From Sphingomonas sp. FARSPH (GTDB taxonomy: Bacteria > Pseudomonadota > Alphaproteobacteria > Sphingomonadales > Sphingomonadaceae): a stretch of 64,000 nucleotides of DNA. Below the pieces are notes generated by a model. The model saw only the letters and a list, made by a program, of their open reading frames with translations, did not search any database and was not told the DNA's origin. How positions within the stretch are numbered: position 1 is the first letter of the stretch; every line of letters begins with the position of its first letter. Shown here piece by piece: positions 28,141-38,577 of this stretch. Location of the stretch: assembly GCF_003355005.1 (NCBI RefSeq), contig NZ_CP029985.1, forward strand, positions 620,001 through 684,000, in the 5' to 3' direction. A program made the position numbers and the translations under genes.

Positions 28141-28261
28141 GTTCCCGCCTGCTCCCTTCCCGATTGCGGGAGAGGTCGGCGGAGGGCATATTGCCCCCGA
28201 AACCAGCGGCGCAGGCGGCTATCGCCCTCCCTAGCCCCTACCGCATGCGGGAGAGGATCAG

Positions 28262-29410
28262 ATGCGCGACTTCGATATCATCGTATATGGCGCGACAGGC
28301 TTCACTGGCCGGCTGGTCGCCGAATATCTGGTCGCTGAGGGCGCGCCGCGCTGGGCGATGGCGGGCCGCAGCCTCACCAAGCTTCAGGAGGTGCGCGACC
28401 TGATCGGGGCGCCGGCGGACGTGCCGCTGATCGTCGCCGATTCGGACGATCCCGCCGCGCTCGCCGCGATGGCCGCACGGACCGAGGTGGTGCTGACCAC
28501 GGTCGGCCCCTACCAGCTTTACGGCAACCACCTCGTTGCCGCCTGCGTCGCGGCGGGCACCGCCTATGTCGACCTGTGCGGCGAACCGGCGTGGATGCGC
28601 CACATGATCGACGCGCACCATGCCGAGGCGCAGCGGACCGGTGCGCGCATCGTGTTCAGCTGCGGCTTCGACTCGATCCCCTTCGACCTCGGCGTGATGA
28701 CGTTGCAGGATTGCGCCCGCGCGAAATACGGCCAGCCCGCGCCGCGCGTGAAGGGCCGTGTGCGCGCGATGAAGGGCACGTTCTCCGGCGGCACCGCGGC
28801 GAGCGCGCGCGCGACGATCGCCGCCGCCGCGCGCGATCCGTCGACGATCGGCCTGCTCACCAATCCCTTCGCGCTGACACCGGGCTTCGCCGGCCCGCAC
28901 CAGCCGACCGGTATGCTCCCCGAGTTCGACCCGACGCTGAACACCTGGGTCGCGCCGTTCGTGATGGCGGCGATCAACACCAAGAACGTCCACCGCACGA
29001 ATTTTCTGCTCGGCCACCCTTATGGCGCGGACTTCGTCTATGACGAGATGATGGTCGCGGGGCTGGGCGAGATGGGCAAAGCGGCAGCGGATGCGATCGC
29101 CAAGTTTAATCCGTTCGCTGGCGACGGCGGCCCCAAGCCCGGAGAGGGTCCGAGCAAGGAGGAGCGTGAAAGCGGCTATTACGACCTGTTGTTCGTCGGC
29201 CTGATGCCCGACGGCGCGCGCTTCGACGCAGTGGTGACAGGGGATCGCGACCCAGGTTACGGATCGACGAGCAAAATGATCGCGGAGACCGCACGCTGCC
29301 TGGTCGAAACCCCGGGCGATGGCGGCGTTTGGACACCGGGCGCATTGCTCGGCACACGCCTGCGCGATCGGCTGGAGGCGAAGGCGGGACTGACGTTCAC
29401 GGCAGGGTAG
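28262..29410 (+). CDS. Saccharopine dehydrogenase-like / trans-acting enoyl reductase family protein
   Basis: This 382-residue NAD(P)-dependent protein starts with the Rossmann motif IIVYGATGFTGRLVAEYL (residues 6-23). TTVGPYQLYGNHLVAACVAAGTAYVDLCGE (split across ~80-110) is the typical family segment, followed by SCGFDSIPFDLGV. These proteins resemble the mycobacterial trans-acting enoyl reductase and eukaryotic SCCPDH; substrates in Gram-negatives are unknown. A GGGAGAGG ribosome site lies just upstream of ATG 28262. Confidence 0.9.
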   Translation: MRDFDIIVYGATGFTGRLVAEYLVAEGAPRWAMAGRSLTKLQEVRDLIGAPADVPLIVADSDDPAALAAMAARTEVVLTTVGPYQLYGNHLVAACVAAGTAYVDLCGEPAWMRHMIDAHHAEAQRTGARIVFSCGFDSIPFDLGVMTLQDCARAKYGQPAPRVKGRVRAMKGTFSGGTAASARATIAAAARDPSTIGLLTNPFALTPGFAGPHQPTGMLPEFDPTLNTWVAPFVMAAINTKNVHRTNFLLGHPYGADFVYDEMMVAGLGEMGKAAADAIAKFNPFAGDGGPKPGEGPSKEERESGYYDLLFVGLMPDGARFDAVVTGDRDPGYGSTSKMIAETARCLVETPGDGGVWTPGALLGTRLRDRLEAKAGLTFTAG

Positions 29411-29419
29411 GCGCGCGGT

Positions 29420-29745
29420 TCAGCCCCGATAGAAAAACAAGGCGGCAACCGCGACGATGATCGCGACCAGCAGGATAACGGGCAGGCGCCGCCGCCGCCG
29501 CACCGCGGCGGCGGCTTCATAGGCGTCTATGTCGAACCAGAAGCGGCCGTTGCCCAACGTGCGGATCGACCCGTCCGCGACCATCGCCGCCAGTTCCTTC
29601 GCCTGTCGCGTGTCGGCGGGCCGGAACGCGATCGCCTCCGCCATCGTCAGCGCCCCCGCCTCGACGAAGTGCGGCGCGACGGTGCCCTGGACCAGATAAT
29701 GGTCGCGTAGGCGCGGTGCGGGCGGCGGGACGAGACGCAGGTCGC

Positions 29746-29749
<4 letters not shown>
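29420..29749 (-). CDS. Small C-tail-anchored membrane protein downstream of rnr
   Basis: This 109-residue protein is not recognised. It has a soluble N-terminal part with GRFWFDIDAYEAAAAVRRRRR near residue 70-88 and a single C-terminal hydrophobic helix PVILLVAIIVAVAALFFYRG, so it is probably inserted by its tail. Its ATG overlaps the rnr stop (ATGA), which suggests translational coupling to RNase R. A link with RNA turnover at the membrane is speculation. Confidence 0.75.
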
Positions 29750-32004
<2,255 letters not shown>

Positions 32005-32048
32005 CGCAAGACTTGGGGCCGCCGCCGTTTTCTGCGAAAGCGCGGCCC

Positions 32049-32969
32049 ATGTCCGTCACCGTCGCCGCGCTTTACCACTTCACCCGGCTCGAAGATCCCG
32101 CGGCGCTGCGCGCGCCGCTGCTCGCCCTGTGCGAGGCGCAGGGCGTGCGCGGCACGCTGTTGCTGGCGCGCGAAGGTATCAACGGCACGATCGCCGGGCC
32201 GCGCGCAGGGATCGACGCGGTGCTCGCGCGCATACGCGCGCTGCCCGGTTGCGCGGCCCTCGACGTCAAATTCTCGTCCGCCGACGCGATGCCCTTCCAT
32301 CGTACAAAGGTGCGGCTGAAGCGCGAGATCGTGACGATGGGCATGCCCGACATCGACCCGACCGACCCGGGCACCTATGTCGCCCCCGCCGACTGGAACG
32401 CGCTGATCACCGATCCCGCGACGCTCGTCATCGACACGCGCAACGATTACGAAGTCGCGGTCGGCACGTTCGCGGGCGCGGTCGACCCCGGCACCGTGAG
32501 CTTTCGCGACTTCCCCACTTGGTTCCGCGATCACCGCGACGCGTTGCTCGCGGGCAAGGCGCGCGTCGCGATGTTCTGCACCGGCGGCATCCGCTGCGAA
32601 AAGGCGACCGCCTTCCTCAAGGCGGAAGGGGTAGAAGACGTGTTCCACCTGAAGGGCGGCATCCTCAAATATCTGGAAGAAACGCCGGTTGAGGACAGCC
32701 GCTGGCAGGGTGAATGCTTCGTCTTCGACGAGCGCGTCGCGGTTGGCCACGGTCTGGAGCCGGGCAGCCACAGCCTGTGCCGCGGGTGTCGCATGCCCGT
32801 CAGCGAAGCGGACCGCGCCTCGCCGCTCTATGTCGAGGGCGTCTCTTGCCCGCATTGCCACGCGACGCGCGATGCCGAGACGAAGGCGCGTGCGGCAGAG
32901 CGGCATCGGCAGGTCGAACTCGCGGCGAAGCGCGGCGCGGCGCATGTCGGGGCGAGATACCCCGACTGA
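32049..32969 (+). CDS. trhO: tRNA uridine(34) hydroxylase (TrhO, rhodanese-like)
   Basis: This 306-residue enzyme makes 5-hydroxyuridine at tRNA position 34 using oxygen. The N-terminal ferredoxin-like domain (GTLLLAREGINGTIAG at ~36-50) precedes a rhodanese domain at ~115-215. Its active-site Cys177 is in MFCTGGIRCEKA. The C-terminal cysteine motif CRGCRMPVSEAD...CPHC follows. The length is typical of TrhO/YceA. It is divergent from rnr with a 44-base gap. Confidence 0.93.
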   Translation: MSVTVAALYHFTRLEDPAALRAPLLALCEAQGVRGTLLLAREGINGTIAGPRAGIDAVLARIRALPGCAALDVKFSSADAMPFHRTKVRLKREIVTMGMPDIDPTDPGTYVAPADWNALITDPATLVIDTRNDYEVAVGTFAGAVDPGTVSFRDFPTWFRDHRDALLAGKARVAMFCTGGIRCEKATAFLKAEGVEDVFHLKGGILKYLEETPVEDSRWQGECFVFDERVAVGHGLEPGSHSLCRGCRMPVSEADRASPLYVEGVSCPHCHATRDAETKARAAERHRQVELAAKRGAAHVGARYPD

Positions 32970-32972
32970 CCG

Positions 32973-33064
32973 CCCGCCCTCACCCTTCCGCGGCTTCGCC
33001 GCTCCCTCTCTCTCCCAACGGGAGAGGGAAGAGGTCGCATAGCGACCGATAGGGTGAGGGCGGG
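32973..33064. repeat. REP-like inverted repeat
   Basis: CCCGCCCTCACCCT (32973-32986) and its exact complement (33051-33064) bracket two inner hairpins, one around CTCTCCCAACGGGAGAG and one around TCGCATAGCGA. It lies between convergent trhO and proS and may terminate both. Confidence 0.65.
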
Positions 33065-33077
33065 TGCGAGGCGTCGA

Positions 33078-34610
33078 TCAATAGGCCCGCGCGAGCAGCA
33101 CGCGTTCCACCGCAGGCGCGCCGGTGAAGACGCAGACGCCCTCGATCGCGCCCTGCCCCTGCGGCGCGTTGCGGATCGTCAGCTTCAGCGCCTTCAGCCG
33201 CTCGACCACCGCGTCGAGCGCGGCGCCCGTCGGCTTCGACCAGCGCACGTCGACCCAGCCCGGATTTTTGCGGCCATCCGCGAAATGCGCCTCGACCCCC
33301 GCCCAATCGTCAACCGGCACGATCTGCGCCTTCAGCGCCTCGGTCGACTGGCGATGCAGCTCTGCCTGGATATCCTCGAGCAGCTGCGCGGCGCCCGCCA
33401 CGAAATCGCCGCGCGGCGTCACGACCGAATCGAGCTTGCCGTCCTCGCGATACAACCGGTCGCGGCGGATGACGGAGACGTTGCCGCCCGCCATGTCGCG
33501 GCCGCCGACCTCGATCACCACCGGCGCGCCCTTCTTCACCCAGCCCCAGCGCTTGGTCGCGGCCTTCTGCGCGCGCGCATCGACCATCGCGCGTACCGGC
33601 TCGCCGAGCGCGGTCAGGCCGACGAGTTCCTTCTGCAGATCGCGGCAATAAGCGAGCAGCGCTTCATCCTCGGGCTGGTCGCGGAGCATCGGCACGATCA
33701 CCACCTGCCAAGGCGCGACGCGCGGCGGCACGCGCATGCCATCGTCGTCACCGTGCACCATGATCATGCCGCCGATCATCCGCGTCGACACGCCCCAGCT
33801 CGTCGTCTGCGCATGCTCCAGCTGCCCTTCGGCATTCTGGAAGCGGATGTTCTGCGCGCGCGCGAAATTGTCGCCCAGGAAGTGGCTGGTCCCGGCCTGA
33901 AGCGCCTTGCCGTCCTGCATCATCGCCTCGATCGACCAGGTCTCGACCGCGCCCGGGAAGCGCTCGTTCTCCGGCTTCTCGCCCGCGATGACGTGCATCG
34001 CAAGGCAATCCTCGGTGAAGCTGCGATAGACGTCGAGCATCTGCAGCGTTTCGGCGCGCGCCTCGTCCACGGTGGCGTGGGCGGTATGCCCCTCCTGCCA
34101 CAGAAATTCGGCGGTGCGCAGGAACATGCGCGTGCGCATCTCCCACCGCACGACATTGGCCCATTGGTTGATGAGCACGGGCAGGTCGCGCCACGACTGG
34201 ATCCAGCGCGCGAACGCCGTGCCGATCACCGTTTCCGACGTCGGGCGGATGACGAGCGGCTCCTCCAGCTTCGCCTCGGGATCGGGAACCAGACCGCCCT
34301 TGCCGTCACCGATCAGCCGGTGGTGCGTGACGACCGCCATCTCCTTGGCGAAGCCGTCGACATGCTCCGCCTCCTTTTCGAAATAGGAGAGCGGGATGAA
34401 CAGCGGGAAATAGCAATTCTCATGCCCCGTCGCCTTGATGCGATCGTCGAGCAGCCGCTGGATGCGTTCCCAGATGCCATATCCCCACGGCCGGATGACC
34501 ATGCAGCCGCGCACACCCGATTCCTCGGCCATGTCGGCTTCGGTGATGACGGACTGATACCAGGCGGCGAAATCGGCGGCGCGGGTGACGGGCAAAGCGT
34601 GCTTGATCAT
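33078..34610 (-). CDS. proS: Prolyl-tRNA synthetase, archaeal/eukaryal (ProS type 3) form
   Basis: This 510-residue class II synthetase charges tRNA-Pro. The text VIRPWGYGIWERIQRLLDD, ENCYFPLFIPLSYFEKEAEH and the class II motif 2 region NQWANVVRWEMRTRMFLRT place it in the archaeal/eukaryal-type group. It is not the long bacterial form with the editing insertion between motifs 2 and 3. A C-terminal zinc-like domain ending in Tyr (VLLARAY) is typical of that type. The anticodon-binding domain lies at ~295-400. It is the only proS in the window; the start at 34610 matches the family. Confidence 0.93.
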   Translation of the reverse strand: MIKHALPVTRAADFAAWYQSVITEADMAEESGVRGCMVIRPWGYGIWERIQRLLDDRIKATGHENCYFPLFIPLSYFEKEAEHVDGFAKEMAVVTHHRLIGDGKGGLVPDPEAKLEEPLVIRPTSETVIGTAFARWIQSWRDLPVLINQWANVVRWEMRTRMFLRTAEFLWQEGHTAHATVDEARAETLQMLDVYRSFTEDCLAMHVIAGEKPENERFPGAVETWSIEAMMQDGKALQAGTSHFLGDNFARAQNIRFQNAEGQLEHAQTTSWGVSTRMIGGMIMVHGDDDGMRVPPRVAPWQVVIVPMLRDQPEDEALLAYCRDLQKELVGLTALGEPVRAMVDARAQKAATKRWGWVKKGAPVVIEVGGRDMAGGNVSVIRRDRLYREDGKLDSVVTPRGDFVAGAAQLLEDIQAELHRQSTEALKAQIVPVDDWAGVEAHFADGRKNPGWVDVRWSKPTGAALDAVVERLKALKLTIRNAPQGQGAIEGVCVFTGAPAVERVLLARAY

Positions 34611-34698
34611 GGCGCCCGCGATTATCGCGCCGCGCCGGGTCCGTCACCGGGATTTTCCACCCGGAAGGGAAAACCCGGTAACGATGGCATCAAACGTC

Positions 34699-34799
34699 AT
34701 TCCCCGGCGAAGGCCGGGGTCCAGTTGGGCGACGGGGGTTGCGAGCGCCGCGCTTCTTACTTCGGCCATCCCGACTGGGCCCCGGCCTTCGCCGGGAAG
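34699..34799. repeat. Inverted repeat, REP-like
   Basis: About 30 bases at 34699-34729 (core CCCCGGCGAAGGCCGGGG) are repeated inverted at 34770-34799, giving a long stem with a 40-base loop. The arm also folds on itself. This gene-free stretch (34611-34834) separates proS from the sugar-phosphate operon. Confidence 0.7.
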
Positions 34800-34834
34800 T
34801 ATCTCTGTCTGCGCTTCTCGTGATTTCGTGGGCG

Positions 34835-35581
34835 TTACTTCTGGCAGGCAACGATCGCGGCGATCACCGACAGCGTTTCCTCCGGATCGCGCACCTTGAC
34901 GGTGTCGAGGCCCAGTTCCTTCGCCGGATAATCGTTGCCGCCCGGGAAGATCGCGTCGCCGATGAACATCATCTTGTCGAGCTGGATGCCGCTCGCGTCG
35001 CGCAGTTTCTTGAGGCCGTACGCCTTGTCGACGCCCTCACGCGTGATGTCGATCGACGTCGCGCCGCCCATATTGATCGACAGGCCGGGCAGGCGCTGCT
35101 TGAGATCGGCCTGGATCACCTTGCGCTTCTCGAACTTCGGGTCCCAATGTTCCTTCGCGTCGATCGGCGCCTGCTGGCCGAGCGCGGAGAAGGTGATCTG
35201 GCTGCCGCGATCCTCGATCCGCTCGCCCCAGGTCTTTTCCGGTACAAAGCCCGTCGCTTCCAGCGACTCGTCGAACGCCTTCAGGATCTTTGCCTTGGTC
35301 TCGTCGTCGAACAGTTCGGCGTAGACGGGCGACCATTGGCCGTCGCGGTGGGTGTAGAGCTTCGTGCCCGTCGTCGGCATCAGCCACAGTTTCGACAGGT
35401 CGGCGCGCGCGGGCAGGCGACTCGCCACCTGCTTGTCGAACTGCGGCCAGTCGCCGCCGGAGATCACCGCGACATGCGCAACGCCGAGCAGGTCGGCGAG
35501 CGCCTCTCCCATCGGGTCCTGCAACGGCTGTTTGCTCTCGGCCAGGGTTCCATCGAGGTCGAACGCAACCAGCTCTTTCAT
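34835..35581 (-). CDS. HAD-IIB phosphatase-fold protein resembling eukaryotic phosphomannomutase
   Basis: This 248-residue protein has the HAD nucleophile motif FDLDGTL (Asp8, Asp10). Several features recall eukaryotic PMM1/2 rather than typical bacterial phosphatases: AVISGGDWPQF after the first motif, INMGGATSIDITREGVDKAYGL in the cap and FIGDAIFPGGND near the C-terminus, where PMM2 reads FGDKTMPGGND. It may isomerise mannose-6-phosphate or glucose-6-phosphate, or be a phosphatase. It is the last gene of the pentose phosphate block and overlaps the preceding HAD gene by four bases. Confidence 0.8.
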   Translation of the reverse strand: MKELVAFDLDGTLAESKQPLQDPMGEALADLLGVAHVAVISGGDWPQFDKQVASRLPARADLSKLWLMPTTGTKLYTHRDGQWSPVYAELFDDETKAKILKAFDESLEATGFVPEKTWGERIEDRGSQITFSALGQQAPIDAKEHWDPKFEKRKVIQADLKQRLPGLSINMGGATSIDITREGVDKAYGLKKLRDASGIQLDKMMFIGDAIFPGGNDYPAKELGLDTVKVRDPEETLSVIAAIVACQK

Positions 35582-36393
35582 GCGGAAACTCCAATACGGG
35601 GGAAGATGAGGGTATCGATCGCGTACGCGACGCCGTCGGCGTCGTTGGCTCGGGTCACGGCATCCGCCTTCGCCTTCACGGCATCAGGCGCGTTGCCCAT
35701 CGCGATCGAGAAGCCGGCGATGTCGAGCATCGGCACGTCGTTGAACTGGTCGCCGATCGCTACCGTCGCGTCGAGCGGCACGTCGAACGCGCGGGCGAGC
35801 GCGCGCGCGCCGTCGCCCTTGTTGCCCGCGAGCGCGGTGACGTCGAGGTAATAGACCTGGCTCTGCACGATCGTCGCACGATCCGCGAAGGACTTGCAGC
35901 GATCCGCCAGCGATTTCAGCAGATCGTGATCGTCGCTGACGAACGTCACCTTGTCGGCGTGATCGAGATAGGGGGCGAAATCGGTGGTGACGACGGGGTC
36001 CTGGTTGGACGCCAGCCGCTCGTGCGCGACATGCTCCCCCTCGTCGGTCGAGGCATACCAGCGGTCGTCCGCGAACACCCAGGTGTCGACCTTCGCGTCC
36101 GTCGCGACATCCATCACGGCGCGCACGACATCCGGGTCGACGACATGGTGTTCCTCGACGGTCCCGTCGCGGCGAAAGATGATGCCGCCGTTGAATGCCG
36201 CCATCGGCGCGTCGATGCCCAATGTCTGCGCGATCGGCATGATGCCCGACCGCGGCCTTGCGCTGATCACCGAAAAGCCGACGCCCGCCTGCTCCAGCCG
36301 CAGCACCGCATCGGCGGTGGCGGGGGTTAGTTGCTTGCCCTTGTCGACGAGCGTGCCGTCGATGTCGGACACGACCAGTCGGATCGGGCTCAT
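35578..36393 (-). CDS. Cof-type HAD-IIB family hydrolase
   Basis: This 271-residue sugar-phosphate phosphatase candidate has SDIDGTLVDKGK (Asp10, Asp12), SARPRSG as motif II, a C2B cap at ~85-190 and GDQFNDVPML as motif IV near 220. The start at 36393 overlaps the gnd stop (ATGA). Its position between gnd and a PMM-like gene suggests it removes phosphate from a pentose phosphate intermediate or a damaged side product. The substrate is not known. Confidence 0.88.
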   Translation of the reverse strand: MSPIRLVVSDIDGTLVDKGKQLTPATADAVLRLEQAGVGFSVISARPRSGIMPIAQTLGIDAPMAAFNGGIIFRRDGTVEEHHVVDPDVVRAVMDVATDAKVDTWVFADDRWYASTDEGEHVAHERLASNQDPVVTTDFAPYLDHADKVTFVSDDHDLLKSLADRCKSFADRATIVQSQVYYLDVTALAGNKGDGARALARAFDVPLDATVAIGDQFNDVPMLDIAGFSIAMGNAPDAVKAKADAVTRANDADGVAYAIDTLIFPRIGVSA

Positions 36394-37376
36394 TGCGGGA
36401 TTTCGACGTGACCGCCGAAGCCGAAGCGCATGGCGGAGAGCACCTTGTCGCCATAGGTATGCTCGATACGGCTGCGGTAGCGTGCGAAGAGCGAGGCGGT
36501 GAGCACGTTGGCCGGCACCTTTTCCTCCATCGCCGCATCGATCGTCCACTGCCCCTCGCCCGAATCGGCGACGCTGCCGCTGAACTGTTCGAGCGCGGCA
36601 TCCTTCGCCAGCGCGATCGCGGTCAGGTCGAGCAGCCACGACGAGATGACGCTGCCGCGCCGCCACACTTCGGCGATGTCGGTCAGGTTGAGGTCGAAGC
36701 GCTCGTCCTCGGGCAGCTTGTCGCTGTTCTTGCCCTTCAGGATGTCGAACCCTTCGGCATAAGCCTGCATCAGGCCGTATTCGATGCCGTTGTGGACCAT
36801 CTTGACGAAATGGCCCGCGCCCGCCGGGCCTGCGTGGATATATCCCTTTTCCGCGCGCGGATCCTCGCCCTCGCGGCCCGGCGTCCGCGGGATCGTGCCA
36901 TAGCCCGGCGCCAAAGCCTCGAAGATCGGGTCGAGCATCGTCACCGTGTCGGCGTCGCCGCCGATCATCATGCAATAGCCGCGCTCCAGCCCCCAGACGC
37001 CGCCCGACGTGCCGACGTCGACGTAATGCACGCCCTTGTCGCGCAAGACCTTGGCGCGGCGGATATCATCCTTGTAGAAGCTGTTGCCGCCGTCGATCAC
37101 GACATCGCCATCGCGCGCGCTCTCGGCGATCGCCTGGATCGTGTCCTCGGTCGGGCCACCGGCGGGCAGCATCACCCACCAGATCGCCGGCGTGTCCAGC
37201 TTGGCGCGCATGTCGTCGAGCGAGTTCGCCGGGATCGCGCCATCGGCGGCAAGCTTGTCCACCGCCTCCTTGGCGCGGTCGAAGGCGACGACCTCGTGAC
37301 CCGCCTTCATCAGGCGCCGCGCGATGTTGCCGCCCATGCGGCCTAGTCCGATCAAACCGATCTTCATGTGTGCCAT
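36390..37376 (-). CDS. gnd: 6-phosphogluconate dehydrogenase, short NAD-type
   Basis: This 328-residue enzyme oxidatively decarboxylates 6-phosphogluconate to ribulose 5-phosphate. The Rossmann motif GLIGLGRMGGNIARRL starts at residue 7. DVGTSGGVWGLERGYCMMIGG is the substrate-binding signature, and KMVHNGIEYGLMQAYAEGF carries the catalytic lysine. The short length points to the YqeC/GndA-like class usually preferring NAD. A second ATG three codons in is an alternative start. It overlaps the Cof-type gene by four bases. Confidence 0.94.
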   Translation of the reverse strand: MAHMKIGLIGLGRMGGNIARRLMKAGHEVVAFDRAKEAVDKLAADGAIPANSLDDMRAKLDTPAIWWVMLPAGGPTEDTIQAIAESARDGDVVIDGGNSFYKDDIRRAKVLRDKGVHYVDVGTSGGVWGLERGYCMMIGGDADTVTMLDPIFEALAPGYGTIPRTPGREGEDPRAEKGYIHAGPAGAGHFVKMVHNGIEYGLMQAYAEGFDILKGKNSDKLPEDERFDLNLTDIAEVWRRGSVISSWLLDLTAIALAKDAALEQFSGSVADSGEGQWTIDAAMEEKVPANVLTASLFARYRSRIEHTYGDKVLSAMRFGFGGHVEIPQ

Positions 37377-37452
37377 GTCCCGTGGGGAAGAAGATGCAGC
37401 GTCAAACTCCGCCGCGGCCGTTCCGTTGCGCCGCGGCGGAGGAACATCACGT

Positions 37453-38577
37453 TCAGGCAGCGGCGGGCTGTTTGGCCGCGATCGCCCCGAGCAGGTCGTC
37501 GAACGCCTTGGCGAAGGAAGCGACGCCCTCCTCGACCAGCCGTCCCGTGACGCCGTCGAGATCGAGGCCCAGCCGCTCCGCCTCGGCGAGCACGTGACGC
37601 GCGTCGTCGACGTCGGCGGTCAGAGTCTCGGCGACGGTGCCGTGGTCGCGGAACGCGTCCATCGTCGCGGGCGGCATGGTGTTGACCGTGTCGCGACCGA
37701 TCAGCGTGTCGACATAGAGCGTGTCGGGATAGGCCTTGTCCTTCGTGCCTGTCGACGCCCACAGCAGACGCTGCGGCTGCGCGCCCTTGGCGGCGAGCGC
37801 CTGCCAGCGGTCGGACTTCTCGAAGTCGAGGAACCACTGATACGCCAGCTTGGCATTGGCGATGGCGACCTTGCCGCGCAGCGCCTTCAGCGCATCCGCC
37901 TCTGCGTCGCCCGCCGCGACGCGCTCGTCGATCGCCTTGTCGATCGCCGAGTCGATGCGGCTGACGAAGAAGCTGGCGACGCTGGCGATCCGGTCGATCG
38001 GCTGGCCTTGACGCACCCGCTCCTCGAGGCCCGTCGCATAAGCTTCGGCGACGCGGATGTAGGCATCCTTCGAGAACAGCAACGTGACGTTGACGTTGAT
38101 CCCCTTGGCGATCGTCGCGCTGATCGCAGGCGCACCGGCGGGGGTGCCGGGGATCTTGATCATCAGGTTGGGTCGATCGACCGCGTGCCACAGCTTTTCC
38201 GCTTCGGCGATCGTCGCATCGGTGTCATCGGCGATATACGGCGACACTTCCAGGCTGACGTAGCCGTCCTTGGCGTCGAGCCGGTCGTAGACGGGCTTCA
38301 GCGTCTCGGCCGCGGCCTTGATGTCCTGGATCGCGAGCGCCTCGTACCGGTCGATCGTCGCCGCATCGGGGTGCGCCTTGTCGAATTCGGCAAGCGTCTG
38401 GTCATAGGCGTCGCCATGACCCATCGCCTTTTCGAAGATCGACGGGTTCGACGTGACCCCGGTCAGGCCATCCGCGTCAACGAGCTTCTGGAGGCCGCCA
38501 GCCTCCAGGAACTTGCGGTCGACGAAGTCCAGCCACACCGCGGTGCCCGCCTGGCTGAGGTCCTTGAGCGTGCTCAT
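37453..38577 (-). CDS. tal: Transaldolase
   Basis: This 374-residue enzyme moves dihydroxyacetone units in the non-oxidative pentose phosphate branch. GVTSNPSIFEKAM (40-52) is the classical signature and Lys141 in LMIKIPGTPAG forms the Schiff base. INVNVTLLFSKDAY and DSAIDKAIDE follow. The ~370-residue length matches the actinobacterial/alphaproteobacterial class. The ATG overlaps the tkt stop (TGATG), showing one transcript. Confidence 0.95.
   Translation of the reverse strand: MSTLKDLSQAGTAVWLDFVDRKFLEAGGLQKLVDADGLTGVTSNPSIFEKAMGHGDAYDQTLAEFDKAHPDAATIDRYEALAIQDIKAAAETLKPVYDRLDAKDGYVSLEVSPYIADDTDATIAEAEKLWHAVDRPNLMIKIPGTPAGAPAISATIAKGINVNVTLLFSKDAYIRVAEAYATGLEERVRQGQPIDRIASVASFFVSRIDSAIDKAIDERVAAGDAEADALKALRGKVAIANAKLAYQWFLDFEKSDRWQALAAKGAQPQRLLWASTGTKDKAYPDTLYVDTLIGRDTVNTMPPATMDAFRDHGTVAETLTADVDDARHVLAEAERLGLDLDGVTGRLVEEGVASFAKAFDDLLGAIAAKQPAAA

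Noticed and set aside
28141..28261. GC-rich gap between the ABC exporter and the reductase searched for a repeat or small gene
   Set aside because: Only loose GGGAGAGG repeats are present, with no convincing hairpin pair or coding frame.
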